36,542 bases of DNA from Acrocarpospora phusangensis. Lineage in GTDB: Bacteria; Actinomycetota; Actinomycetes; Streptosporangiales; Streptosporangiaceae. Position numbers and translations under genes: made by a program. The stretch is taken from positions 1-36,542 of the forward strand of contig NZ_BOOA01000080.1 of the NCBI RefSeq assembly GCF_016862995.1. The letters run 5' to 3'. A model generated the notes under the pieces. It had not been told where the DNA came from. It saw nothing but the letters and a program-made list of their open reading frames with translations, and made no database searches. This document shows positions 1-6,733 of this stretch, in pieces. Within the stretch, counting starts at the first letter, position 1. Every line of letters starts with the position of its first letter.

Positions 1-82
1 CTCGAACGAAGGACGATCGGTCCGTGTCACGTAGGGCAGTCGGGCCCACGTCGCGTCCTCGCAACCGTAGGACGACCCGCGA

Positions 83-154
83 CGCGCCCTCTCACGCATA
101 GACCGCCGCGCCCTCCCGCGCGTAGACCGCCGCGCCCTCTCGCGCGTAGACAGG
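83..154. repeat. Three tandem copies of a 24-bp GC-rich unit
   Basis: Three back-to-back 24-bp units (83-106, 107-130, 131-154), each beginning CGCGCCCTC and containing GCRTAGAC, differ at only a few positions. The array lies upstream of the YCII gene. The minus strand reads it as a short repeating peptide only because 24 is a multiple of three; no gene-like context supports translation. Confidence 0.75.
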
Positions 155-278
155 AGCGCGGGTCGATTTCTGTGAAATCTTCTCGGTCGTAGGGCGGAAG
201 GATGTAGAGGACGCGAAGCGGTGCTTCGACTTATGGGTGAGAGCGCCGACGAAGGCGCGAACACCAGAGGAGTCACCC

Positions 279-677
279 ATGAAGTACATGCTGCTGATGC
301 AGTTCGGACAGCTTGCCGAATTTCCGCCGATCATGACCTGGGCACCGGAAGAGGTCGCGGCCCACATCGACTTCATGCGCCACGCGAACGAGAAGCTCAC
401 CGAGGCGGGCGAGCTTGTGGAGGCCCAGGGACTCGCGATGCCCGACCTGGCGAGGACGGTTCGGGCCAGCGACAGCGGCACCCCCGTCGTCACCGACGGT
501 CCTTACCCAGAGACGAAGGAGTTCCTCGTCGGCTACTGGATCGTCGACTGCGAATCCCAGGACCGCGCCTTCGAAATCGCCGCCTTCGTCTCAGCCGCCC
601 CCGGCCCCGGCGGCAAGCCCCTGAACATGCCCATCGAGGTACGCCAGGTAATGTCCGGCGCCCCCGAAGAACTGTAA
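279..677 (+). CDS. YCII-domain (DGPF-type) protein linked to an ECF42 sigma factor
   Basis: A 132-residue protein starting MKYMLLMQFG. The ATG at 279 is preferred over the upstream in-frame start at 237 because AGAGGAG (266-272) sits at proper distance and the YCII fold begins right at this Met. The characteristic DGPYPETKEF segment in the middle of the protein corresponds to the DGPF motif of the family, and length fits a single-domain YCII protein. The biochemical role of these small ferredoxin-like-fold proteins is not established. In many actinobacteria they are encoded next to ECF42 sigma factors, and here the sigma gene lies downstream on the same strand, so a regulatory or output link is likely. 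The 390-bp gap and a perfect palindrome between the two suggest separate transcripts. Confidence 0.85.
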   Translation: MKYMLLMQFGQLAEFPPIMTWAPEEVAAHIDFMRHANEKLTEAGELVEAQGLAMPDLARTVRASDSGTPVVTDGPYPETKEFLVGYWIVDCESQDRAFEIAAFVSAAPGPGGKPLNMPIEVRQVMSGAPEEL

Positions 678-1066
678 CGACCTCGTGCATAGCTAGCCGC
701 CTGACCATACACAAGCCCGCAACGGCGAGAGGCCGACACCTGGAGCCATCCCATCAGATGCCCTAACCCCCTGCCCTCCGGTTCGGAACCCTCCGGCCGG
801 AGGGTCTACCAGCCCCGTATGGCTGGCCAGCAGGCGGCCCTCGTGGCGGGCTGGCTGCATTTCCCTCCCCGACCTGCCCGCCCCCGCCGACCTGGACGAC
901 AGGCGCATCGCGGCGGTCGATGCTGCGAGTTCTGCGGAACTACTCCGCCCCCTTGTTTGCCCCGAAAGCTGATATTTCTGGAGATGGCAGTTGTGAAGCC
1001 GTTCCCGGGACCGGCGGCGCTGGGTCTGTCATGTGGAGTCGGTTCCGGGGTTGGAGTCGGGGAGTT
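678..1066. other. Intergenic region with strong palindromes
   Basis: No convincing gene is seen here. A perfect 18-bp palindrome lies at 788-805 (arms ACCCTCCGG/CCGGAGGGT), followed by a CCAGCC...GGCTGG hairpin at about 809-826. These could form a transcription stop after the YCII gene or an operator for the sigma gene. No T-run follows, so the role is open. GGGGAG at 1059-1064 is the only ribosome-site-like sequence before the sigma gene. Confidence 0.5.
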
Positions 1067-1100
1067 GTGAGCGCTGGACAGTTCGACCGTTGACGGCCTG

Positions 1101-2354
1101 TTGCGTGAGCTCGCGCCGCAGGTCGTCGGTGTGCTCACGCGGCGTACGGGGGACTTCGACACCGCCGAGGATGCCGTCCAGGAGGCGTTGGTGGACGCGG
1201 CGGCGCAGTGGCCGGTGGAGGGGGTGCCGGGGAATCCGCGTGGGTGGCTCATCCAGGTGGCGTTTCGGCGGATGACCGAGCAGGTGCGTAACGAGCAGGC
1301 TCGGCGACGCCGGGAAGAGCTCGTGGCCGCGCGCAAGGCACCCGAAGAGTGGGCAGCTCCAGGGGCGGACGACGCCTACGCGTCGGACGAGGACGACACG
1401 CTGTCCATGCTGTTCCTGTGCTGTCATCCCGCGCTGACGCCGGCCTCCGCGATCGCCCTGACACTTCGGTCGGTGGGCGGCCTGACCACTGCCCAGATCG
1501 CCAAAGCGTTCCTCGTTCCCGAAGCCACGATGGCGCAGCGCATCAGCCGGGCGAAGGGCCGTATCAAAGCGTCGGGAGTGCCGTTCGGCATGCCCGCCCC
1601 CGACGAACGAGCCCGGCGGCTCAACTCCGTGTTGCACGTCCTCTACCTCACCTTCAACGAGGGCTACACCAGCAGCACCGGCCCTGACCTGCACGACGTC
1701 GAACTCTCCCGCGAAGCGATCCGGCTCACCAGGATGCTGCGCGTACTGCTCCCGGATGAGCCCGAGGTGGCCGGCCTGCTCGCGCTCATGCTCCTCACCG
1801 ACGCCCGCCGCTCCGCCCGCACCGGCCCCCACGGCACTCCCATCCCGCTGGCCGACCAGGACCGCACCAAATGGGACAGCCAAGCCATCACCGAAGGCGT
1901 CGACCTCATCACCGCCACCCTCGCCAAGGGCGCAGTCGGCCCATACCAACTCCAAGCAGCCATCGCAGCCCTCCACGACGAAGCCGCCACCCCCGACCAA
2001 ACCGACTGGCCCCAAATCCTCGCCCTGTACGGCTTACTCGAACACATGTCCGACAACCCCATGGTCTCCCTCAACCGCGCCGTCGCCGCCGCCATGGCGC
2101 ACGGCCCCACGACCGGCCTCGACATGCTCAAAACACTCGACGCCGACGGACGCCTGACCGGCCACCACCGCTTCCACACCGCCCGCGCCCACCTACGAGA
2201 AATGTCCGGCGACATCCCCGGCGCCATCGAGGACTACCGCCTCGCCGCAACCCGCACCACCAACATCCCCGAACGCGACTACCTCACCTCCCGCGCCGCC
2301 CACCTCGCCACAACCCCCCAACCCGACCACCCCACAAACCCCCAACCCGAATAA
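1101..2354 (+). CDS. RNA polymerase sigma factor, ECF42 type, with long C-terminal helical extension
   Basis: The region-2 helix (FDTAEDAVQEAL, residues 19-30; NPRGWLIQVAFRR, 45-57) and region-4 helix-turn-helix (GLTTAQIAKAFLVPEATMAQ, 127-146) identify a sigma-70-family ECF protein. Residues about 165-417 form the large TPR-like C-terminal extension typical of the ECF42 group, which is usually encoded beside YCII/DGPF proteins, as here. It would direct RNA polymerase core to a small regulon. The start is uncertain. The TTG at 1101 lacks a ribosome site and cuts helix 1. The frame stays open up to a TGA at 1068, with a CTG at 1074 nine bases after GGAG (1061-1064). A GTG at 1067 in another frame would give the expected N-terminus if one base were restored. 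The 3' end is rich in CCC/AAC codons and runs straight into a minisatellite. Confidence 0.85.
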   Translation: MRELAPQVVGVLTRRTGDFDTAEDAVQEALVDAAAQWPVEGVPGNPRGWLIQVAFRRMTEQVRNEQARRRREELVAARKAPEEWAAPGADDAYASDEDDTLSMLFLCCHPALTPASAIALTLRSVGGLTTAQIAKAFLVPEATMAQRISRAKGRIKASGVPFGMPAPDERARRLNSVLHVLYLTFNEGYTSSTGPDLHDVELSREAIRLTRMLRVLLPDEPEVAGLLALMLLTDARRSARTGPHGTPIPLADQDRTKWDSQAITEGVDLITATLAKGAVGPYQLQAAIAALHDEAATPDQTDWPQILALYGLLEHMSDNPMVSLNRAVAAAMAHGPTTGLDMLKTLDADGRLTGHHRFHTARAHLREMSGDIPGAIEDYRLAATRTTNIPERDYLTSRAAHLATTPQPDHPTNPQPE

Positions 2355-2496
2355 CCGCTCACCGCTCACCGCTCACCGCTCACCGCTCACCGCTGGCCGC
2401 TCACCGCTGGCCACTCACCGCTGGCCACTCACCGCTCGCCACTCACCGATCGCCACTGGCCACTCGCCGCTCGCCACTCGCCAGTCGCCAGTCGCG
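2354..2496. repeat. Degenerate 7-bp minisatellite (ACCGCTC units)
   Basis: From the stop codon of the sigma gene, a run of ACCGCTC units (first four perfect) decays into mixed units such as GCCACTC, GCCGCTC and GCCAGTC through about 2496. The 7-bp period would shift frame every unit, so this is not coding. It probably arose by slippage and marks the edge between the sigma gene and a gene relic. Confidence 0.8.
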
Positions 2497-2520
2497 TGTG
2501 CGCCGCGGGCGGTCGTCGGA

Positions 2521-2835
2521 ATGCTCCACCGTGTCTGGCGAATATCGATCGCCTACATCGGCCAGAGCGCCGCCGTCCAGATCGCCAAGCGCGGGAACGG
2601 CGTGATCCTCACCTACAACGACAACGAGTCCGGCGCGCTCGACACGATCGAGAAGGAGGGCGGGCGGGCCGTGGTGCTGCCCCTCGACGTCGGCAGGTCC
2701 GAGACGTTCCCCGCCTTCCGCGACTCCGTCGCCGAGGTCCTGCGCGACGTCTGGGGGCGGGACACGTTCGACATCCTCGTCAACAACGCCGCTTTCGGCC
2801 GGACAGCCCAACAAATGCCCTATCAAGCCGGATGA
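2521..2835 (+). pseudogene. Relic of a short-chain dehydrogenase/reductase (SDR)
   Basis: The reading frame matches the middle N-terminal half of a classical SDR. IGQSAAVQIAKRG corresponds to the helix after the glycine-rich NAD(P) motif. This is followed by GGRAVVLPLDVG (strand with the conserved Asp) and FDILVNNAAFG (the NNAG motif). The first beta strand and TGxxxG loop are missing or scrambled (only RISIAYIG remains). The frame then ends shortly after NNAAFG, so the catalytic Ser-Tyr-Lys region is absent. At about 105 residues against about 250 for the family, this is a both-ends-truncated remnant. It begins right after the 7-bp minisatellite, suggesting that the deletion and the repeat are related. 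No functional enzyme is expected. Confidence 0.8.
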
Positions 2836-2884
2836 GGTCCAATCAGAGCTGATTGAGTGTCCGAGATAGCCGGGCAAGTACCGC

Positions 2885-3160
2885 GACTGGCCAGTTCGTG
2901 CCACCCGCCCGCTAGAGCGGACCAGCCCGGACAACCAGATCCAAGCGCATCGAGCGCCACGCACCGAATCTCGTAGGCAGTGACGTGCCGTCTTCCGGAC
3001 GAGGCCCGAAGCCTGACCAGACTGGTTGAGCACCCAACCACGCGGGTGCGAGAGCGTGACCGGCCAGGTCGTGCTACCGGATCGCTGGGTGGGCACCGGA
3101 TGACCTATTGCAAGCACATTGAGCGATAACGCAGCAGATCCCGTAAGCAGCGACGCGCCA
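2885..3160. repeat. Two diverged ~105-bp direct repeats in gene-free DNA
   Basis: Copy 1 (about 2885-2990) and copy 2 (about 3058-3160) align over most of their length. Both start GAC(T/C)GGCCAG(T/G)TCGTGC, share a CAAGC(G/A)CAT(C/T)GAGCG core and end CGTA(G/A)GCAG(T/C)GACG(T/C)GCC. No reading frame is conserved between them, so this is noncoding duplicated DNA. Together with 2836-2884 and 3161-3179 it fills a stretch without genes between the SDR relic and the DUF4192 gene. Confidence 0.6.
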
Positions 3161-3179
3161 CCCCCTGATCGGCCTTGCA

Positions 3180-3347
3180 ACTTGGCCGGAAGCGGATTGG
3201 CCGGAAGCGGATTGACCAGAGCGGATTGGCCGGAGCGGATTGGCCGGAGCGGATTGGTTGGAGCGGATTGGCCGGAGCGGATTGGTTGGAGCGGATTGGT
3301 TGGAGCGGATTGGTTGGAGCGGATTGGTTGGAGCGGATTGGTTGGAG
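3180..3347. repeat. 14-bp minisatellite, eleven units
   Basis: The core GCGGATTGG recurs at 3192, 3207, 3221, 3235, 3249, 3263, 3277, 3291, 3305, 3319 and 3333: exactly 14 bp apart except for one 15-bp step at the left end. Units differ mainly in GGCCG versus GGTTG, sorted from left to right. The array stops 10 bp before the stop codon of the minus-strand DUF4192 gene. Both strands read through it as long repeats because three units make 42 nt, but there is no start context or matching family. Confidence 0.9.
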
Positions 3348-3357
3348 AGTGGGGAGG

Positions 3358-4413
3358 TTAGCTGGCTAGGGCGGGTGGGTCTTCTAGGAGGGTTAGGAGG
3401 GGGGTTAGCCATTTGGTGGTGGGGGTGCCCATTTCTCGGTCCAGGTCTTCGGGGGTGGGCATGCGGTCGCGGAGGACGTTTGGGGGGAGCAGGTTGCGGA
3501 TGGCGCGGGAGAGGAGGACGGCCATCGTGTAGCGGGGGTCGGCGGTGAGGGCTCGGTCGAGGGCGAGGGTGGCGAGGGCGCAGTCGCCGTTGCGCCAGGC
3601 GGTGGCGGCGAGGAGGGAGGCCGCGGGGGCGGCGTGGCGGGGGTGGAGGCGTTGGGTGACGTCGCGCCAGAGGGTGAGGTGGGCGTCTCGGTCGTCGATG
3701 AGGGTCCAAGCCTCGTCGCGTACGCGGATTATGGAGAGGTCCAGGCCCAGGCGGGCGATTTCGTCGTCGGTGAGGCGGTCGCCGCGGGCGTAGACGTCGA
3801 TGGCGGTTCGGACTCGGGCTATGCCGTCGGCTACCAGGTCCGCGGGTCTTCCTTTGGCGAGGGCGGTTCGGATGGAGGTGATGGCTCGGGTGGTCGCGCG
3901 GTTCATGGAGAGGCGGGCGACGCCGTGGCAGGGGGCGACTGAGCGTTCGAGGCTGCGGCGGTTGGGAAGGGCGACCAGGCCGTTGACCACGGCTTCGGCT
4001 GCTATCGGGCTGGCTTTCGGGTCGTAGGGGGTGCCCTCGGGCGGACAGCAGGCTATGCGCTGGCAGAGGTACGACCAGTATCTGTTGTCGGAGGCGCGGA
4101 GGGATTCGGTGATTTCTATGCCGGCTGAGCGGAGTAGGCGGGTGGCTTCGTCTACGCCGGTGGTGACGAGGGAGCCTGGACCGTAGCCGATCAGGACGGC
4201 CATGGTGACTTGTTCGCGTTTGAGGAGGGGGAGGAGTCCGTCCAGGGAGCCTTGTTCGATGGGGAGGTCCCAGCGGGTGCTCACGCGTACTACCTGCCCG
4301 ATGAAACCGATCACGACCAGGCTGTGTTCGGGGTGGAAGCCGATCAGGAAGGGCACTGCGGTCAGGATGTCGGTCGGCGACGACAATCGGAGTCTCGGGG
4401 TGGCTGAACTCAT
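3358..4413 (-). CDS. DUF4192 family protein
   Basis: A 351-residue protein whose opening, LSSPTDILTAVPFLIGFHPE followed by a hydrophobic strand, is the hallmark start of the actinobacterial DUF4192 family. The length and the C-terminal helical part (ASLLAATAWRNGDCALA, ALTADPRYTMAVLL) also agree. Function is unknown for the family; there is no signal peptide or membrane segment, so it is probably cytoplasmic. The ATG at 4413 is supported by GGAAGAG seven bases upstream on the minus strand. It stands alone: downstream is the 14-bp array, upstream a 580-bp intergenic region with a palindrome 65 bp from the start. The last codons of the gene include several rare CTA and CCA codons. Confidence 0.9.
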   Translation of the reverse strand: MSSATPRLRLSSPTDILTAVPFLIGFHPEHSLVVIGFIGQVVRVSTRWDLPIEQGSLDGLLPLLKREQVTMAVLIGYGPGSLVTTGVDEATRLLRSAGIEITESLRASDNRYWSYLCQRIACCPPEGTPYDPKASPIAAEAVVNGLVALPNRRSLERSVAPCHGVARLSMNRATTRAITSIRTALAKGRPADLVADGIARVRTAIDVYARGDRLTDDEIARLGLDLSIIRVRDEAWTLIDDRDAHLTLWRDVTQRLHPRHAAPAASLLAATAWRNGDCALATLALDRALTADPRYTMAVLLSRAIRNLLPPNVLRDRMPTPEDLDREMGTPTTKWLTPLLTLLEDPPALAS

Positions 4414-4477
4414 GCCCGAACTCTTCCGGGCGTTCTTCTGCCCTCAGAGCTCGAACCCTGTTCTGTGGACGATCGAA

Positions 4478-4491
4478 TAGAACCTGTTCTA
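4478..4491. promoter_or_regulatory. TAGAAC-N2-GTTCTA palindrome upstream of the DUF4192 gene
   Basis: A perfect 14-bp inverted repeat (TAGAAC CT GTTCTA) lies 65-78 bp upstream of the DUF4192 start, with a related CGAACCCTGTTCT sequence at 4452-4464. The position fits an operator for the minus-strand gene. The protein that would bind it cannot be named; it is not a good LexA box because the half-site spacing is wrong. Confidence 0.4.
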
Positions 4492-4991
4492 ATTGTGCGT
4501 TTGTGATTTCACAACGCCGCAGGTCGCAGCTCGTCCCTCTGGGCATCAAGGGGTCGCTGTGGATAACTGGGGTCACGGAGTCCCACTCAGCCAGCACCGA
4601 ACCCGACTTCCGGCGCGCTATCCGTCGCAGCACCATCGGCGCCACGAGCAGTCCCACCCGCTGGCCCACACCCTCAGTTGACCAACGGCGTCAATGAAGG
4701 TCGCCGCTTCTCGCCGTTATCCGGCGCCGCTAACGCAGGTGATCGCTTCTCGCCGTACCGGCGCCAAGAGGGCCTGCGGCCGTAGCGCCAGGTCCGGGAT
4801 GGATATGTCTTTTGGGTGTTTTCATTCCCTGTAGTGGTGGTCGCTGACGTTGGTGGTTGGCATTTGTGAGGGTGTCATTGGTGCTTGTTTGGTATGGGTG
4901 GGGGATGGGTGTTCGCGGAGAGCGAAGATCATGATGCAGTAAAGGGGTCCGCGCGTTGGGGTGGGTTCGGGTAGGGGGCAGAGCACTGTTT
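4492..4991. other. Intergenic region with a ~30-bp direct repeat and a lower-GC leader
   Basis: No supported gene. A direct repeat with core TCGCTTCTCGCCGT/TCGCCGCTTCTCGCCGT followed by CCGGCGCC occurs at 4698-4728 and 4737-4765. From about 4800 to 4950 the sequence is clearly richer in T and G than its surroundings. This stretch precedes the DUF4326 gene and probably contains its promoter, though no clean -35/-10 pair can be chosen. Confidence 0.5.
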
Positions 4992-6062
4992 ATGGGCATG
5001 CGCGAGAGGCGATCCGTGGCTCCCCCGTCCGTTGAGGACTGGACCGATCATGAGCGGTCCAGGTTGGGTGCCTTGCTCGGGGGCGAGACCGTTGTGGTGA
5101 GCATGAATCAGCGGCGGGGGCATCCGCGGCTGATCAATTGGGCGCGGTCTCAGTGCCTTTATGTGCGGATCGACTCTCGTAGTGTGTGGGGCAATCCTCA
5201 TGAGAAGGACGATGTTCTCAGGGGCGAGCAGATGCGGCGTTATGAAGCGCATCTGAATGGGCGGCCGGATCTGATGGCGCGGCTCGGTGAGCTTCGTGGG
5301 ATGGCGCTGGCGTGTTGGTGCACTCATGGGCCCTGCCATGGGCAGATTCTCAAGCTGCTGGCTGATGGGCCGGTGGCACCGGTCGTACGGGCAGAGCCGG
5401 ATGAGCTGAGCGTGGACGAGGCGGATGCGCTGGCGGAGGCGGAGAGTGCGATTGAGCGGGGGCTCACGACCTTTGTCGATGTTGGGCATGCGCTGTCGAG
5501 GATTCGGGATGGCCGGCTTCATCGGGTGACTCATCCGCGTTTCGAGGACTACTGCCGCGAACGGTGGGGTTTCACGAAGAACCACGTCAACCGTCAGATC
5601 GACGCCGCGCATGTCATGGGAACGCTGGCGATCACGCACATTCCCCGTCAGCAGGATCATCGTCCCGCCCATCCGCTGCCGACCGCCCCCATCCCGACGG
5701 GTCCGGACGAATCAAATCGCCTGGGGCAACTCAGCGGGCTCCGCGCATCGACTTCCCCGCACCAGACCTCCCCCGTGCCGGGATCACGCTCGACCTCGTC
5801 TCCCCAACTGCCACCACCGTCCCCACCTGCTTCGCGTCCCCCGAAGCCGCCGGTGACGCCGAAAGCCCAACCCGCCCGGATTCTGGACGATTTCGTGGCG
5901 ACGCTGACCGACGTCCCCGCACTGCTCGCCGCCACCGAAGGCTTCGAAAAGGAAGCGTCGCCGGAACAAGCCGCCCACTGGTCCCGGCAACTGGCCAAGG
6001 CGATAAGCGACCTGCGGAAACTACAGCGGCAAGTCGGCGATTTCCTCGATGCCCACGGCTAG
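4992..6062 (+). CDS. DUF4326 domain fused to a phage/plasmid-type helical domain
   Basis: A 356-residue protein using the ATG at 4992 (a TTG at 4956 is also in frame; GTAGGGGG lies 13 bp upstream of the ATG). Residues about 34-122 match DUF4326: VVVSMNQRRG and WGNPH near the start and LRGMALACWCTHGPCHG at the end, with three closely spaced cysteines and a histidine. That domain is typical of phage and mobile-element proteins. Residues about 150-215 (ERGLTTFVDVGHALSRIRDG, RFEDYCRERWG, HVNRQIDAA) resemble a helix-turn-helix-like segment found in actinobacterial plasmid and phage proteins. A Pro-rich linker (about 219-300) and a helical tail (QLAKAISDLRKLQRQVGDFL) follow. Codon use changes from T/G-ending to C-ending near 5550. 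Function is unknown; DNA binding is an inference from the second domain. Confidence 0.75.
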   Translation: MGMRERRSVAPPSVEDWTDHERSRLGALLGGETVVVSMNQRRGHPRLINWARSQCLYVRIDSRSVWGNPHEKDDVLRGEQMRRYEAHLNGRPDLMARLGELRGMALACWCTHGPCHGQILKLLADGPVAPVVRAEPDELSVDEADALAEAESAIERGLTTFVDVGHALSRIRDGRLHRVTHPRFEDYCRERWGFTKNHVNRQIDAAHVMGTLAITHIPRQQDHRPAHPLPTAPIPTGPDESNRLGQLSGLRASTSPHQTSPVPGSRSTSSPQLPPPSPPASRPPKPPVTPKAQPARILDDFVATLTDVPALLAATEGFEKEASPEQAAHWSRQLAKAISDLRKLQRQVGDFLDAHG

Positions 6063-6144
6063 GGGTCAGCCAACTCGCCGGTGGGTCGGCCAGCTTGCAG
6101 GCATGCCCGAAAGCCGCAAACCCGGGAGACGTCACGTCCTAAGA

Positions 6145-6355
6145 ACCCCCAACAGAAATGAAGTCGGTCGCTCTTGGGGCTGGCGCGGCGCGAAGCGTCA
6201 CCAAGTTAACGCCGTCGAATATCGGCAAGAGGCCGACGCCGCGGGGCACCCCTAACAGAATGAAGTCGGCCACGCTTGGCACCGGTGTGGTAGCAGCGTC
6301 ACCTGTATTAACGCCATCGGATCAGCGAGAGGCCGACGCTTCGGGTCATTCTGTT
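6145..6355. repeat. Two ~100-bp imperfect direct repeats ending in a 10-bp inverted repeat
   Basis: Copy 1 (about 6145-6240) and copy 2 (about 6247-6340) share ACCCC(C/T)(A/T)AACAGAA, TGAAGTCGG, GCGTCACC, TTAACGCC and GAGAGGCCGACGC blocks in the same order. The left end of copy 2, AACAGAATGA (6254-6263), is perfectly repeated in inverse orientation as TCATTCTGTT at 6346-6355. No protein frame is conserved. The block lies between the stop of the DUF4326 gene and that of the convergent antitoxin gene. Confidence 0.7.
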
Positions 6356-6360
6356 GCGCT

Positions 6361-6666
6361 TTAAGGCGCTGGTTTGTCGGGCTTCCCCGACGGCCGGTGC
6401 TCTGCGGCGATGCCGATGCGACGGGGTTCGGCCGGGTGGGACTCCACACCGTGGTAGGTCGCGGTTCCCAGACGGATGATCGTCGCTGGGGCCTGCTGTG
6501 CCGTGTCCTCCTGGGCCTGAAGGCGTTCGAGGTCGGCAGCCGAGACCAGCGCCACGAGGGGCTTCCCGTGCCGGGTCATCACGATGCGCTCCCCGCCGTA
6601 CACGACGCGGTTCACCAGCTCGGCGAAGACGGCACGAGCTTGCGTGACAGGGATCTCTTCCGCCAT
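6361..6666 (-). CDS. Phd/YefM-family antitoxin-like protein, no partner toxin
   Basis: A 101-residue protein. MAEEIPVTQARAVFAELVNR and ERIVMTRHGKPLVALVSAAD are the two parts of the prevent-host-death (Phd/YefM) fold: the N-terminal DNA-binding strand-helix and the GKPVAVLVS strand. The last ~50 residues are Pro/Ala-rich and match no toxin-binding tail I recognise. No RelE, Doc or PIN toxin follows: downstream is a repeat block, and the divergent neighbour 67 bp away is clpP. The ATG at 6666 starts the fold exactly; an upstream extension of the frame is unlikely. Proteins of this fold repress their own promoter by binding palindromes, and such palindromes are present in the gap. It may therefore act as a small regulator of itself and of clpP, which is an inference. 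Confidence 0.85.
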   Translation of the reverse strand: MAEEIPVTQARAVFAELVNRVVYGGERIVMTRHGKPLVALVSAADLERLQAQEDTAQQAPATIIRLGTATYHGVESHPAEPRRIGIAAEHRPSGKPDKPAP

Positions 6667-6692
6667 GGCTCCACCATAGCAGTCTGCATGTA

Positions 6693-6718
6693 ATGTACGT
6701 CCTATACATTCTGTACAG
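6693..6718. promoter_or_regulatory. Palindromes in the antitoxin/clpP divergent promoter region
   Basis: ATGTA-N7-TACAT (6693-6709) and the perfect palindrome CTGTACAG (6711-6718) lie side by side in the 67-bp gap between the Phd-like gene and clpP. Both contain GTA/TAC half-sites, as seen in many operators of Phd/YefM autoregulators. GGAGA at 6722-6726 just after them is the clpP ribosome site. Binding by the adjacent antitoxin-like protein is an inference. Confidence 0.5.
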
Positions 6719-6733
6719 AACGGAGAATCCCCC

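Noticed and set aside
92-250. Short peptide with VYAREGAA repeats
   Set aside because: Arises from the 24-bp repeat plus antisense of the YCII gene; no start signal or family.
3180-3347. CRISPR array
   Set aside because: Fourteen-bp direct units with no spacers and no cas genes; a minisatellite.
4452-4491. LexA/SOS boxes
   Set aside because: Half-sites resemble CGAAC/GTTC but the spacing is 2-3 bp instead of 4, and no DNA-repair gene is beside them.
3074-4669. 531-residue minus-strand ORF with Asn-Gln-Ser-Ala-Pro repeats
   Set aside because: It is the shifted frame of the DUF4192 gene plus the 14-bp array; Arg/Pro-rich composition and no family match.
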